Origin: Streptomyces europaeiscabiei
Lineage (GTDB): Bacteria; Actinomycetota; Actinomycetes; Streptomycetales; Streptomycetaceae
Assembly (NCBI RefSeq): GCF_036346855.1
Contig: NZ_CP107841.1
Coordinates: forward strand, 2,980,001-3,044,000
Length of the DNA stretch: 64,000 nt
Reading direction: 5' to 3'
This document shows positions 1 through 7,845 of the stretch, piece by piece. The notes under the pieces are model-generated. The model did not search any database. It had not been told where the DNA came from and saw only the letters and a list, made by a program, of their open reading frames with translations. Each line of letters begins with the position of its first letter. The stretch's first letter is position 1. The position numbers and the translations under genes are program-made.

Positions 1-732
1 CGAGGCGAGCCGGGTGGCCGCCCGGATCGCCTTCTGCTCGTCGGCCCCGTCCGCGGTCTCCCCGACGAAGATGACGTCGACGTCGGAGACGTAGTTCAGC
101 TCGTGGCCGCCGCACTTGCCCATCGCGATCACCGCGAGCCGGCACAGCGCCGCGTCCTCCGGCGCAGCGGCGCGGGCGATCGCGAGGGCGGCGCGCAGCG
201 TGGCGGTGGCGAGGTCGGCGAGTTCGGCGGCGGTCTGGGCGAGGTCCGTCGTACCGCAGACGTCACGGGCGGCGATGGAGAGCAGACAGCGGCGGTAGGC
301 GACCCGCAGCGAGACCGGGTCGGTGGCCTCCGCGAGCCCCTGTTCGAACTCCTCGACGCCCGGATGCAGGTCCTGCGCCTCGTACGTCACGAGCGCCTGC
401 CAGTCCTGCGCGTGCCGGGCCAGATGGTCGCCGAGCGCGGCGGACGCGCCGAGCACCCCCAACAGACGGTCCCGCAGCGGCTTCGCCGCTATCAGCGTGT
501 CCAGCACCGACCGCCGCGCCGTACGGTCCGGCTGCGCCTCCAGCAGTCGTACGAGACCCAGCAGTGCGAGGTTGGGGTCGGCGGTCGCCCCCAGCGCGTC
601 CAGCAGCACCGGGTCGTTCCGTACGGCCGACAGCTCCCCGCTCTCCAGCAGCCGCTCGGCGGCGCTGGGATCGGTGAAACCGTGCCGCAGCAGTCGCGAG
701 AACGTGGTGCTCCTGCGCCCCGGCGCCGTCAT
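1..732 (-). CDS. glnE: Glutamine synthetase adenylyltransferase, N-terminal 244 residues (gene runs off the left edge)
   Basis: GlnE adenylylates and deadenylylates glutamine synthetase I in response to nitrogen status. Only the N-terminal quarter of the usual roughly 1000 residues lies in the window; the frame stays open to base 1. The family signature MGKCGGHELNYVSDVDVIF sits at about residues 204-222 and carries the SDxD metal-binding aspartates of the nucleotidyltransferase fold. The start is the ATG at 730-732 (MTAPGRRSTTFSRLLRHGFT), which opens the conserved N-terminal helical region. The gene is transcribed leftward and is separated from the next gene by about 290 bases in which I see no gene. 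GlnE next to a GlnA2-type synthetase is a common actinobacterial arrangement. Confidence 0.93.
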   Translation of the reverse strand, partial: MTAPGRRSTTFSRLLRHGFTDPSAAERLLESGELSAVRNDPVLLDALGATADPNLALLGLVRLLEAQPDRTARRSVLDTLIAAKPLRDRLLGVLGASAALGDHLARHAQDWQALVTYEAQDLHPGVEEFEQGLAEATDPVSLRVAYRRCLLSIAARDVCGTTDLAQTAAELADLATATLRAALAIARAAAPEDAALCRLAVIAMGKCGGHELNYVSDVDVIFVGETADGADEQKAIRAATRLAS

Positions 733-1020
733 CCAGGCCTCCCGTCGGATCAAGCCCGCTCGTCCGCTCACCCGATCGCCGGACTCCATCGATCAAGGTC
801 GTACGGGCTTGAGCCTAACCGGAGAGCCTGGGAGAAGCGCCGGTCGGCGGGGTTCCGGGTTCGGTGGCGACGAGAAGTTCCACGCAGCCCCGGCCGGGGC
901 TGCCCACCGGTGCCGCTGTCCCGACGGGGCCACTTTCGCCATGTCCACGGCTACTCTGCCGAGGTGGATGACGAGAAGGACGGCGGGAACGGCTCGATAC
1001 GGCGTCGTTCGTGAGGGACG

Positions 1021-1395
1021 GTGCTGTCGTCGGAGGCGGTGGTGACCACTGCCCTGCTGGAACTCGCCGGTCTCGCCGCCTATGGAGTCGTCACGCTGGT
1101 GGGGTGGCTGTTCGGGTCGCCGCCCAACCTCCATCTCGCCGCGTTCACCGCGACCATCGCCGCGTCCAGGCCCGCGATCGAGCTGTACCGCGAGGGGCGC
1201 CCGCCACGTCGGCTCGCCGTCGTCGCCGCCCTGCTGGCGCTGGCGGCGTTGAGCCTGCTCGGGGCCGCGGCGACGAACTGGGCCCTGCCCCCGGCGGCCG
1301 ACCCGGGCATCGGTCTCCTGGTCGGCTATCTCGTCGCGATGCCTGCCGGTGTGGCTGTGCTGGCTCGGTTTCTCGGGGTGGAGGAGCCCGCGTGA
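1021..1395 (+). CDS. Small integral membrane protein, function unknown
   Basis: The 124-residue product has three or four hydrophobic stretches (about residues 8-30, 38-50, 58-80 and 90-115) and no catalytic motif I recognise. It starts with GTG at 1021, preceded by GAGGGA at 1013-1018, and ends just before a regulatory-looking intergenic segment. Codon positions show the strong GC3 bias of real Streptomyces genes. No neighbour suggests a role. Confidence 0.6.
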   Translation: MLSSEAVVTTALLELAGLAAYGVVTLVGWLFGSPPNLHLAAFTATIAASRPAIELYREGRPPRRLAVVAALLALAALSLLGAAATNWALPPAADPGIGLLVGYLVAMPAGVAVLARFLGVEEPA

Positions 1396-1471
1396 CGTCG
1401 AAGTGCGGAGCACGCCGACGAACGGTGGGATGAGTTTCGGCGCTCTGTGGAGTCTGCCCTTCGACATCCTT

Positions 1472-1506
1472 GACAGGTACCGGTGCCGGCTCGACAGGTA
1501 CCGGTG
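1472..1506 (+). promoter_or_regulatory. Pair of 14-bp direct repeats upstream of the flavin-binding gene
   Basis: GACAGGTACCGGTG occurs at 1472-1485 and again at 1493-1506, exactly 21 bp apart (two helical turns), ending 17 bp before the ATG at 1524. The unit contains the palindrome GGTACC. Spacing and position suggest a regulator binding site or a local duplication; the regulator is not identifiable. Confidence 0.4.
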
Positions 1507-1523
1507 ACAGGAAGAGACACCCC

Positions 1524-2039
1524 ATGTCCGACACCAGCACACCGCAGACCCGGCTCGACCCCCGCTACAGCGACCCGGACGCCGCCGCGATCCCCTGGTC
1601 GCAGGCCGAGGCGCGGCTGTCCGGCGCCGAGTTGTTCTGGATCTCGACGGTACGGCCGGACGGGCGGCCGCATGTGACTCCGTTGCCCGCGGTGTGGTCG
1701 CAGGGGGCGTTGCACTTCTGCACGGGGCCCAAGGAGCGGAAGGCCAGGAACCTCGCGCAGAACCCGCACGTCGTGCTGACGACCGGCACGAACACCTGGG
1801 ACGAGGGCTACGACCTGGTGGTGGAGGGCGAGGCCGTACGCGTGGCGCGGGACGACCGGCTGCGGGAGCTGGCCGTCGCGTGGGAGGCGAAGTACGGCAG
1901 TTTCTGGCACTTCGAGGTGCGGGAGGGGTGTTTTCAGCACGGCGCGGGACGGGCTTTCGTCTTCTCGGTGGCGCCCGGCACGGTTTTCGGCTTCGGTAAG
2001 GGGGAGCCGTTCAGCCAGACGCGGTGGCGGTTCGGCTGA
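1524..2039 (+). CDS. Pyridoxamine 5'-phosphate oxidase-like flavin/F420-binding protein
   Basis: The 171-residue protein has the split beta-barrel pattern of the PPOX family: LSGAELFWISTVRPDGRPHV near residue 32, then the core GALHFCTGPKERKARNL and VVLTTGTN. Members bind FMN or F420 and reduce small molecules, or act as heme-utilisation-type proteins; the substrate here cannot be read from sequence. I prefer the ATG at 1524, behind GAAGAGA at 1511-1517, over an upstream in-frame start that would translate the direct repeats. The next gene, a VOC protein, lies 78 bp downstream in the same orientation and may be co-transcribed. Confidence 0.85.
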   Translation: MSDTSTPQTRLDPRYSDPDAAAIPWSQAEARLSGAELFWISTVRPDGRPHVTPLPAVWSQGALHFCTGPKERKARNLAQNPHVVLTTGTNTWDEGYDLVVEGEAVRVARDDRLRELAVAWEAKYGSFWHFEVREGCFQHGAGRAFVFSVAPGTVFGFGKGEPFSQTRWRFG

Positions 2040-2117
2040 TGTGAAGGCTCGCGCAAGGAACCGGCACGAAGGATGTGCACGGGCACTCCCGTCAACGGCG
2101 ACTTGGAGGACCAAAGG

Positions 2118-2558
2118 ATGCAGTACACGCTCGAAGTGATTCCGCTGCCCGTGAGCGACATCGACCGGGCCCGGGACTTCTACCGGGACAAGGTCGGTTT
2201 CCATGTCGACATCGACCAGGAGGTCATGCCGGGCATGCGGATCGTCCAGCTGACTCCCCCGGGCTCCGGCTGTTCCATCGCCCTCGGCGACGCCATCTGG
2301 GACATGGCCCAGGGCCCCAAGCCAGCCCCCGGCGCGTATCAGGGCCTCCAGCTCTGTGTCGCCGACATCAAGGCCGCCCACGCCGAACTCCTCGAACGGG
2401 GCCTCGACGTGTCCGAACCCATCCAGTACGCCCCCGACGACGGCGCCACCTTCATGTACTTCAAGGACCCGGACGGCAACGGGTGGGCGATCCAGGAGTA
2501 CCGGCGCAGGGTCACGGAGCCGCTGCACCAGGTGCTGGCGGGCCTGGCGCAGCAGTAG
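2118..2558 (+). CDS. VOC family protein (glyoxalase/bleomycin-resistance/dioxygenase fold)
   Basis: The 146-residue protein has two beta-alpha-beta-beta-beta halves: LEVIPLPVSDIDRARDFYRD near the N terminus and GLQLCVADIKAAHAELLERG in the second half, ending with YFKDPDGNGWAIQEY, a classic VOC C-terminal strand with a metal-ligand Glu. Such proteins bind metal and act as lyases, dioxygenases or drug-binding proteins; the substrate is unknown. The start at 2118 is set by GGAGGA at 2105-2110. An in-frame upstream start would lack this site. Confidence 0.88.
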   Translation: MQYTLEVIPLPVSDIDRARDFYRDKVGFHVDIDQEVMPGMRIVQLTPPGSGCSIALGDAIWDMAQGPKPAPGAYQGLQLCVADIKAAHAELLERGLDVSEPIQYAPDDGATFMYFKDPDGNGWAIQEYRRRVTEPLHQVLAGLAQQ

Positions 2559-2600
2559 GCAGCCGGCCTGGCGCACCCGTCGTGGCGGACCGCCGGGGGC

Positions 2601-2650
2601 CGGCGGCGGTCCGCGGCGGTCCGCGGCGGTCTGCGGCGGTCTGCGGCGCA
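2601..2650. repeat. 10-bp tandem repeat, five units
   Basis: Five consecutive 10-mers of the form CCGCGGCGGT (with C/T variation at the second base) lie between the VOC gene and the DUF4291 gene. The array is non-coding. Confidence 0.8.
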
Positions 2651-2729
2651 CCGTGTCCGCCTGCGGTTCTGGCTCCACCGGCGAATATTGGCTCGCGGCC
2701 CCCGCGATGCGGCTGGCAGGGTGCCGCGC

Positions 2730-3293
2730 ATGGCGCCCCAGTATGAGATCCGTGCCGACTACGACGCCCGGACGATCGTCGTCTACCAGGCGTACGCACC
2801 CGCCGTCGCCGACGCGGCGCTGCGGGCCGGCCGCTTCGTCGAGCCGTTCTCGTTCCGTCGGATGACGTGGATCAAGCCGTCGTTCCTGTGGCTGATGCAC
2901 CGCAGCAACTGGGCCCGCAAGCCCGGCCAGGAGCGGGTGCTCGCGGTGCGGATCACCCGGGAGGGCTGGGAGGAGGCGCTGTCCCGGGCCGTGCTGACGA
3001 CGGCGGACCCGGCGGCCGTGGCGGGGGCGGCCGTCCATGTCCAGTGGGACCCGGAGCGCTCGCCGCGCGGGGCCGCGCTGAACCACTACAGCATCCAGGT
3101 CGGCATCGGCCGCCATCTGATCCGGACCTTCACCGACGAGTGGATCGTCGGTCTCACGGACCTCACCCCCCAGGTCCGCAAAGCCGCGACCCTGGTGCAG
3201 ACCGGCCGGACCGACAAGGCCCAGCGTCTGCTGCCCCCGGAACGCGTCTACCCACTGCCCCCGGCGCTGGCCGGCCTTCGCACTCCGCGCTGA
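2730..3293 (+). CDS. DUF4291 domain-containing protein
   Basis: The 187-residue protein matches DUF4291 over its whole length: [20 protein letters not shown] at the start, then [20 protein letters not shown] and [19 protein letters not shown]. The biochemical role of the family is unknown; conserved Arg, Trp and His residues suggest an enzyme or nucleic-acid-binding fold. I take the ATG at 2730, since an earlier in-frame codon would add only non-conserved residues. CAGGGT lies 7 nt before this ATG, a weak match to a leaderless -10 box. Confidence 0.85.
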   Translation: MAPQYEIRADYDARTIVVYQAYAPAVADAALRAGRFVEPFSFRRMTWIKPSFLWLMHRSNWARKPGQERVLAVRITREGWEEALSRAVLTTADPAAVAGAAVHVQWDPERSPRGAALNHYSIQVGIGRHLIRTFTDEWIVGLTDLTPQVRKAATLVQTGRTDKAQRLLPPERVYPLPPALAGLRTPR

Positions 3294-3321
3294 GCCGCCC
3301 ACCGGGAGCGGCGGTCGCACG

Positions 3322-3819
3322 TCACACGGTCCCCGTCGCGGCGTAGCGGCAGCCTTCGAGGCGGCGATACCACCAGACATACGGGCGCCACCCCCGACGG
3401 ACGTGGACGAACGGGTCCGGCAAGGTGCGTTCCAGGTAGCGGACGTCGAGGGACGCGACCAGTCGACCCAGTTCGGCGCGGGGCCGCGGGGGCAGGTGGC
3501 GCAGGACCGTGCCGAGCATGTCGCGGACATGCCTGATGTCCCTGAGGGCGCAGGCGCGGCACCCGCAGTCGTCCAGGAACGGGTAGCGCGGCCGGCGTCC
3601 CTGCGCCCCCACGAAGGCTCGGTAGCGCCGCAGGGCGGAGGCGGTCATGCCGGGGAAGACGTCGTAGTCGGCCGAGAGCGCCTCGTAGCGGTGCACGGAG
3701 GCGCTGGTGCGGGCCGAGAGTCCGTGGATCCGGCTCCGTGGTGGGCTGTCCCGGTTCAGGGGACGGTCTCCTCGGAGCCGCTGGGCGGCGCGCAGCGCGC
3801 CGGGCCGATTACGCGGCAT
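3322..3819 (-). CDS. Hypothetical protein with a Cys-rich central motif
   Basis: The 165-residue product is Arg-rich. Its C-terminal two thirds looks conserved: RYEALSADYDVFPGMTASAL, then DCGCRACALRDIRHV (three Cys in six residues, a possible metal site), then LGRLVASLDVRYLERTLPDP and a Trp/Tyr-rich end. I do not recognise the family. The first 35 residues are low-complexity and the true start could be internal. The gene is followed upstream, on the glnA2 side, by a strong hairpin at 3876-3911, so it is probably transcribed on its own. Confidence 0.6.
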   Translation of the reverse strand: MPRNRPGALRAAQRLRGDRPLNRDSPPRSRIHGLSARTSASVHRYEALSADYDVFPGMTASALRRYRAFVGAQGRRPRYPFLDDCGCRACALRDIRHVRDMLGTVLRHLPPRPRAELGRLVASLDVRYLERTLPDPFVHVRRGWRPYVWWYRRLEGCRYAATGTV

Positions 3820-3875
3820 CGGCCTTTCGTCGGGATGCGTTCATGTCGATCATCATGCCGGTTCCCACCGGCACA

Positions 3876-3911
3876 CGGAAGGGGAGCCCCGTGACCGGGG
3901 CTCCCCTTCCG
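3876..3911 (-). terminator. Strong 16-bp hairpin terminator after the glnA2-like gene
   Basis: CGGAAGGGGAGCCCCG at 3876-3891 and CGGGGCTCCCCTTCCG at 3896-3911 are perfectly complementary around a 4-nt loop. The hairpin lies 24 bp past the stop of the glutamine synthetase and before the start of the leftward hypothetical gene. No U-tract is visible, as is usual in Streptomyces. Confidence 0.85.
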
Positions 3912-3934
3912 CGTCCGCGCCTGCCGCCCGGCGC

Positions 3935-5296
3935 CTACAGCACCGGCAGGTTCTTCCGCAGCTCGAAGGCCGTGACCTCGGAGCGGTACTCCTCCCACTC
4001 CTGGCGCTTGTTGCGCAGGAAGAAGTCGAAGACGTGCTCGCCCAGGGTCTCCGCCACCAGGTCGCTGCGCTCCATGAGGGTCAGGGCCTCGCCCAGGTTC
4101 TGCGGGAGCGGCTCGATGCCCATCGCGCGGCGTTCCGCGTCCGAGAGGGCCCAGACGTCGTCCTCGGCGCCCGGCGGGAGCTCGTAGCCCTCCTCGATGC
4201 CCTTGAGGCCGGCGGCCAGGAGCATGGCGTACGCCAGGTACGGGTTGGTGCCGGAGTCCAGGGAGCGGACCTCCACCCGTGCCGAGCCCGTCTTGCCGGG
4301 CTTGTACATGGGGACCCGGACCAGGGCGGAGCGGTTGTTGTGGCCCCAGCAGATGTACGAGGGGGCCTCGCCGCCGGCGCCGGCGGTGCGCTCGGAGCCG
4401 CCCCAGATGCGCTTGTAGGAGTTGACCCACTGGTTCGTCACGGCGGCGATCTCGGCCGCGTGCTTCAGCAGGCCCGCGATGAAGGAGCGGCCGACCTTGG
4501 AGAGCTGGTACTCCGCGCCCGACTCGTAGAACGCGTTCCGGTCGCCTTCGAAGAGCGACAGGTGCGTGTGCATTCCGCTGCCCGGGTGCTCGCTGAACGG
4601 CTTCGGCATGAACGTCGCCTGGACGCCCTGCTCCAGCGCCACCTGCTTCATGACCAGGCGGAACGTCATGATGTTGTCCGCGGTGGACAGCGCGTCGGCG
4701 TAGCGGAGGTCGATCTCCTGCTGGCCCGGTGCGCCCTCGTGGTGGGAGAACTCGACCGAGATGCCCATGGACTCCAGCATGGTGATCGCCTGGCGGCGGA
4801 AGTCCATGCCGACGTTCTGCGGGGTGTGGTCGAAGTAGCCGGAGTTGTCGGCCGGGGTCGGGCGGGAGCCGTCGACCGGCTTGTCCTTCAGGAGGAAGAA
4901 CTCGATCTCGGGGTGGGTGTAGAAGGTGAAGCCCAGGTCGGAGGCCTTGGCCAGGGCGCGCTTGAGGACGTAGCGCGGGTCGGCGAAGGACGGGGAGCCG
5001 TCCGGCATGAGGATGTCGCAGAACATCCGGGCGGTACCGGGGGCCTCCGCGCGCCACGGCAGGACCTGGAAGGTCGACGGGTCCGGCTTGGCGATCATGT
5101 CGGACTCGTACACCCGGGCGAAGCCCTCGATGGCCGAGCCGTCGAAGCCGATGCCCTCGTCAAACGCCTGTTCCAGTTCGGCGGGGGCCACGGCGACGGA
5201 CTTCAGGAAGCCCAGGACGTCCGTGAACCACAGGCGTACGAAACGGATGTCGCGCTCCTCCAACGTACGGAGCACGAACTCCTGCTGCTTGTCCAT
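3935..5296 (-). CDS. glnA2: GlnA2-type glutamine synthetase family protein (probable gamma-glutamylpolyamine synthetase)
   Basis: A full-length 453-residue GS-I fold enzyme. Visible active-site segments are EIEFFLL, HHEGAPGQQEIDLRYADAL, GSGMHTHLSL and EVRSLDSGTNPYLA. In S. coelicolor the orthologue in the same neighbourhood (GlnA2) glutamylates polyamines rather than making glutamine; I apply that by context and similarity. The NLYDLP-type tyrosine loop that GlnE modifies in GlnA1 is not present: the equivalent region reads EEGYELPPGAEDDVWALSD. It is therefore probably not controlled by the adjacent glnE. The start follows GGAAGCGGAAG on the minus strand. The 404-bp gap upstream is a divergent promoter region shared with the DUF3105 gene. 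Confidence 0.88.
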   Translation of the reverse strand: MDKQQEFVLRTLEERDIRFVRLWFTDVLGFLKSVAVAPAELEQAFDEGIGFDGSAIEGFARVYESDMIAKPDPSTFQVLPWRAEAPGTARMFCDILMPDGSPSFADPRYVLKRALAKASDLGFTFYTHPEIEFFLLKDKPVDGSRPTPADNSGYFDHTPQNVGMDFRRQAITMLESMGISVEFSHHEGAPGQQEIDLRYADALSTADNIMTFRLVMKQVALEQGVQATFMPKPFSEHPGSGMHTHLSLFEGDRNAFYESGAEYQLSKVGRSFIAGLLKHAAEIAAVTNQWVNSYKRIWGGSERTAGAGGEAPSYICWGHNNRSALVRVPMYKPGKTGSARVEVRSLDSGTNPYLAYAMLLAAGLKGIEEGYELPPGAEDDVWALSDAERRAMGIEPLPQNLGEALTLMERSDLVAETLGEHVFDFFLRNKRQEWEEYRSEVTAFELRKNLPVL

Positions 5297-5646
5297 CTTC
5301 CGCTTCCACCCATTCCTTGCTGGTCAGGCCGCCTTGCTCCCGAGCGACGGGAGACGGTCGGGCACCTGAGCATCCCACCACAACACCATTTCATGCGCGT
5401 TGCGCACCTTGATCGGCAAACCGACCTCCAGTCGAACGCCCGGCATACGGCGGGTGTACCTCCCGAGGTTTACCTCCCGCTGTGGGGGTGTACCGCTCGC
5501 TCCGCCGCTCAACCGCTCTGCCGCCCATCTTGCCTGCTCGCGCCGACATCCGTAACGCCCGTGTCGTTCCGTGGGCAGCCCGGGGTGCCGGCGGGCAGCA
5601 TGGGAGGCGGGATCCCTCGTTTACGAGAGGGAGCGGATCAACTTAC

Positions 5647-5658
5647 GATCAGCTGATC
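5647..5658. promoter_or_regulatory. 12-bp palindrome in the glnA2/DUF3105 divergent promoter region
   Basis: GATCAGCTGATC is a perfect palindrome 42 bp before the DUF3105 ATG and lies inside a weaker dyad, GGATCA...TGATCC. The rest of the 5297-5700 gap contains no ORF with coding character. CCCTC...GAGGG around 5612-5630 is another small dyad. I could not assign a GlnR box. Confidence 0.35.
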
Positions 5659-5700
5659 CGACCGTCCCATCCGACCCATCCCCCACTAAGGACACACCCC

Positions 5701-6360
5701 ATGGCCGCCAAGACCAACAGCAGCGGGGACCGCAAGGCGCGCATCGAGGCGATGCGCCGTGCCGAGCGTTCCCGTGAGCGCCGGACCCGGATCCTCACGA
5801 TCGGCGCCAGCGTGCTGATAGTCGCCGGCCTCGTCGTGGGCGGGACGGTCCTGATCCGCTCGCAGTCCGACGACAGCAGCAGCACCGCGAGCGACTCCAA
5901 GGCCACGGGCAAGTGGAAGACCGGGTCGGACGGCGTCAAGACCTGGAGCACCAAGCTCACCCAGAACCACGTCACCAAGAGCGTGAAGTACCCGATGGAG
6001 CCCCCGGTGGGCGGCGACCACAACCCGGTCTGGCAGAACTGCAACGGCGACGTCTACGACAAGGCGATCAAGAACGAGAACGCCGTGCACTCCCTGGAAC
6101 ACGGCGCGGTCTGGGTCTCGTACAACAGCAAGGCCTCCGAGGCCGACGTGAAGGCGCTCGCGGAGAAGGTCAAGAAGACCCCGTACACGCTGATGAGCCC
6201 GGTCGAGGACCAGAAGGACCCGATCATGCTCAGTGCGTGGGGCCACCAGCGCACGGTGACGAGCGCGAAGGACCCGAACGTCGACAAGTTCTTCGAGTCC
6301 TACGTCCAGGGCGAGCAGACGCCCGAGCCGGGTGCCGCCTGCACCAACGGCGTCTCCTAG
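5701..6360 (+). CDS. DUF3105 membrane-anchored extracytoplasmic protein
   Basis: The 219-residue protein has a basic N terminus (about 30 residues), one transmembrane segment (ILTIGASVLIVAGLVVGGTV, residues 36-55) and an outside domain of the DUF3105 type. Diagnostic text is VKYPMEPPVGGDHNPVWQNC and AVHSLEHGAVWVSYN, with conserved His and Cys and a C-terminal Cys (GAACTNG). The His/Cys pattern suggests metal binding; no activity is established to my knowledge. It is 27 bp upstream of a DUF305 gene in the same orientation, a recurrent pairing in Streptomyces that points to a joint periplasmic metal or redox role. Confidence 0.9.
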   Translation: MAAKTNSSGDRKARIEAMRRAERSRERRTRILTIGASVLIVAGLVVGGTVLIRSQSDDSSSTASDSKATGKWKTGSDGVKTWSTKLTQNHVTKSVKYPMEPPVGGDHNPVWQNCNGDVYDKAIKNENAVHSLEHGAVWVSYNSKASEADVKALAEKVKKTPYTLMSPVEDQKDPIMLSAWGHQRTVTSAKDPNVDKFFESYVQGEQTPEPGAACTNGVS

Positions 6361-6387
6361 CGGCAGCGGCCTGGCACAGTGGGAAGC

Positions 6388-7008
6388 ATGAAGCACATCG
6401 GTTGGATCGCCTCCGGGGCCGCGGCGGTACTCGTCGCGGCCGGAGCGATCACGTACGCGGTCGCCGACGGCGACGAGTCCGGGCTGAAGGCCCCCGCCGC
6501 CGACTCCGCCGACGCGGGGTTCGCCCGGGACATGGCCGTCCATCACCAGCAGGCCGTCGAGATGTCGTACATCGTGCGCGACCGGACGGACGACGAGGAG
6601 GTCCGGCGGCTCGCGTACGACATCGCGCAGACGCAGGCCAACCAGCGCGGCATGATGATCGGCTGGCTCGATCTGTGGGGCCTGCCGAAGGTGTCGTCGC
6701 AGCAGCCGATGGCCTGGATGGGCATGGGCTCGATGGCCTCCGGCGAGGACGGTTCGCTGATGCCGGGCATGGCCACCGACACCGAGATGGAGAAGCTCGG
6801 CAAGCTCAACGGCAAGCAGGCAGAGATCTTCTTCCTCCAGTTGATGACCGACCATCACAAGGGCGGCGTCCACATGGCGGAGGGCTGCGTCTCCAAGTGC
6901 ACGGTCGGCGTGGAGAAGAAGCTCGCGCAGGGCATGGTCAACGCCCAGGAGTCCGAGATCTCGTTGATGACGGGGATGCTCAAGGACCGGGGCGCCGCGC
7001 CACGGTAG
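6388..7008 (+). CDS. DUF305 (CopM-like) four-helix extracytoplasmic protein
   Basis: The 206-residue protein has an uncleaved-anchor-like N-terminal segment (WIASGAAAVLVAAGAITYAV) and two DUF305 helical pairs containing DMAVHHQQAVEMS and LMTDHHKGGVHMAE. Between them lies a Met-rich stretch (MAWMGMGSMAS...LMPGMATDTEM). Paired HH plus Met clusters resemble copper-binding proteins of this family; copper as the ligand is inference. The ATG at 6388 has GGGAAG before it, while the GTG nine bases earlier has no ribosome-binding site. It probably forms an operon with the DUF3105 gene. Confidence 0.9.
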   Translation: MKHIGWIASGAAAVLVAAGAITYAVADGDESGLKAPAADSADAGFARDMAVHHQQAVEMSYIVRDRTDDEEVRRLAYDIAQTQANQRGMMIGWLDLWGLPKVSSQQPMAWMGMGSMASGEDGSLMPGMATDTEMEKLGKLNGKQAEIFFLQLMTDHHKGGVHMAEGCVSKCTVGVEKKLAQGMVNAQESEISLMTGMLKDRGAAPR

Positions 7009-7071
7009 GTAGCCCTCCGGTCGAAGTGACCGGTCACCCCTGAGGCCCCGGGGACGTATGTCGCAATTCCC

Positions 7072-7761
7072 TTGCGCGTACGGTTCCTTGGGGCTTCCGT
7101 ACGTTTCCATACGTTCGCTTGGGGGGTTCTTGGCCCAGCCGTGCCCGCCGCCATTCCCTGGCGTGAGGCGCTCGCGACGGCGAACGGGGCCGCGCCGATG
7201 CGTACGGTGCCGGACATCGCGGCGATCGCCGACCCGAACACCGGGTTCCTGATCGGGCAGACGCAGACCCTCCCCGAGGGCGGGCAGGCGTACGGCGAGT
7301 ACCGGATCGGCGGCACCTCGCTCGCCGCGCCGGTCGTCGCGGGCGTCCAGGCACTGGCGCAGGAGGCCCACGGCGGCCGTCCGCCGGGCTTCGCCAACCC
7401 GGCGATCTACGCCCGGTACGTCTCGTCGTCGTTCGGGGGCCCGACGCACGGGGGCTCGGCGCACGGAGGCCCGACGCACGGGGGCCCGACGCACGGGGGC
7501 CCGACGCACGGGGGCCCGACGCACGGGGGCTCGGCGCACGGAGCGAAGGTGTTCCACGACGTCACCGACAACCCGGCGGGCGGCGCCGGGCTCGCGGTGG
7601 CCCGTGTCGACTTCGTCAGCGGCTACGACACCGCCGACGGGCTCGCCACCTCCGTACGCACCCTGGGCGCCGACAGCTCCCTGCACGCCGTGCGCGGGTA
7701 CGACGACGTGACCGGGGTGGGGTCGCCCGCCAAGGGCTATGTGGAGTCGTACCGGCGGTAG
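7072..7761 (+). pseudogene. C-terminal remnant of an S53 (sedolisin) serine protease
   Basis: From about 7190 the reading frame matches the end of a sedolisin domain: VPDIAAIADPNTGFLIGQTQ, then YRIGGTSLAAPVVAGVQALA with the catalytic Ser of the GTSLA box, and a C-terminal calcium-site-like FHDVTDNPAGG and YDDVTGVGSP. The prodomain and the part carrying the catalytic Glu and Asp are missing, so the gene is truncated at its 5' end. The first 35-40 codons are unrelated. It also carries an expanded repeat at 7435-7543. The frame is intact downstream, so the decay may be recent. Confidence 0.75.
7435..7543 (+). repeat. 15-bp in-frame tandem repeat (GPTHG/GSAHG) in the protease remnant
   Basis: Seven units of a 15-bp repeat encode alternating GPTHG and GSAHG pentapeptides. 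Several adjacent units are identical at the nucleotide level, indicating recent slippage expansion. Confidence 0.85.
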
Positions 7762-7832
7762 GGGTCGCGACGGGATCCGTGGGGCGCTCCGAACGTGGGG
7801 CGCCCCACACCCCATTGCGTCGCTCTGACGAT

Positions 7833-7838
7833 TACACT
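7833..7838 (+). promoter_or_regulatory. Leaderless -10 box for nadE
   Basis: TACACT is followed by 7 nt and then the GTG at 7846, the arrangement expected for a Streptomyces leaderless transcript. There is no Shine-Dalgarno sequence before this GTG. Confidence 0.65.
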
Positions 7839-7845
7839 GGGCCCC

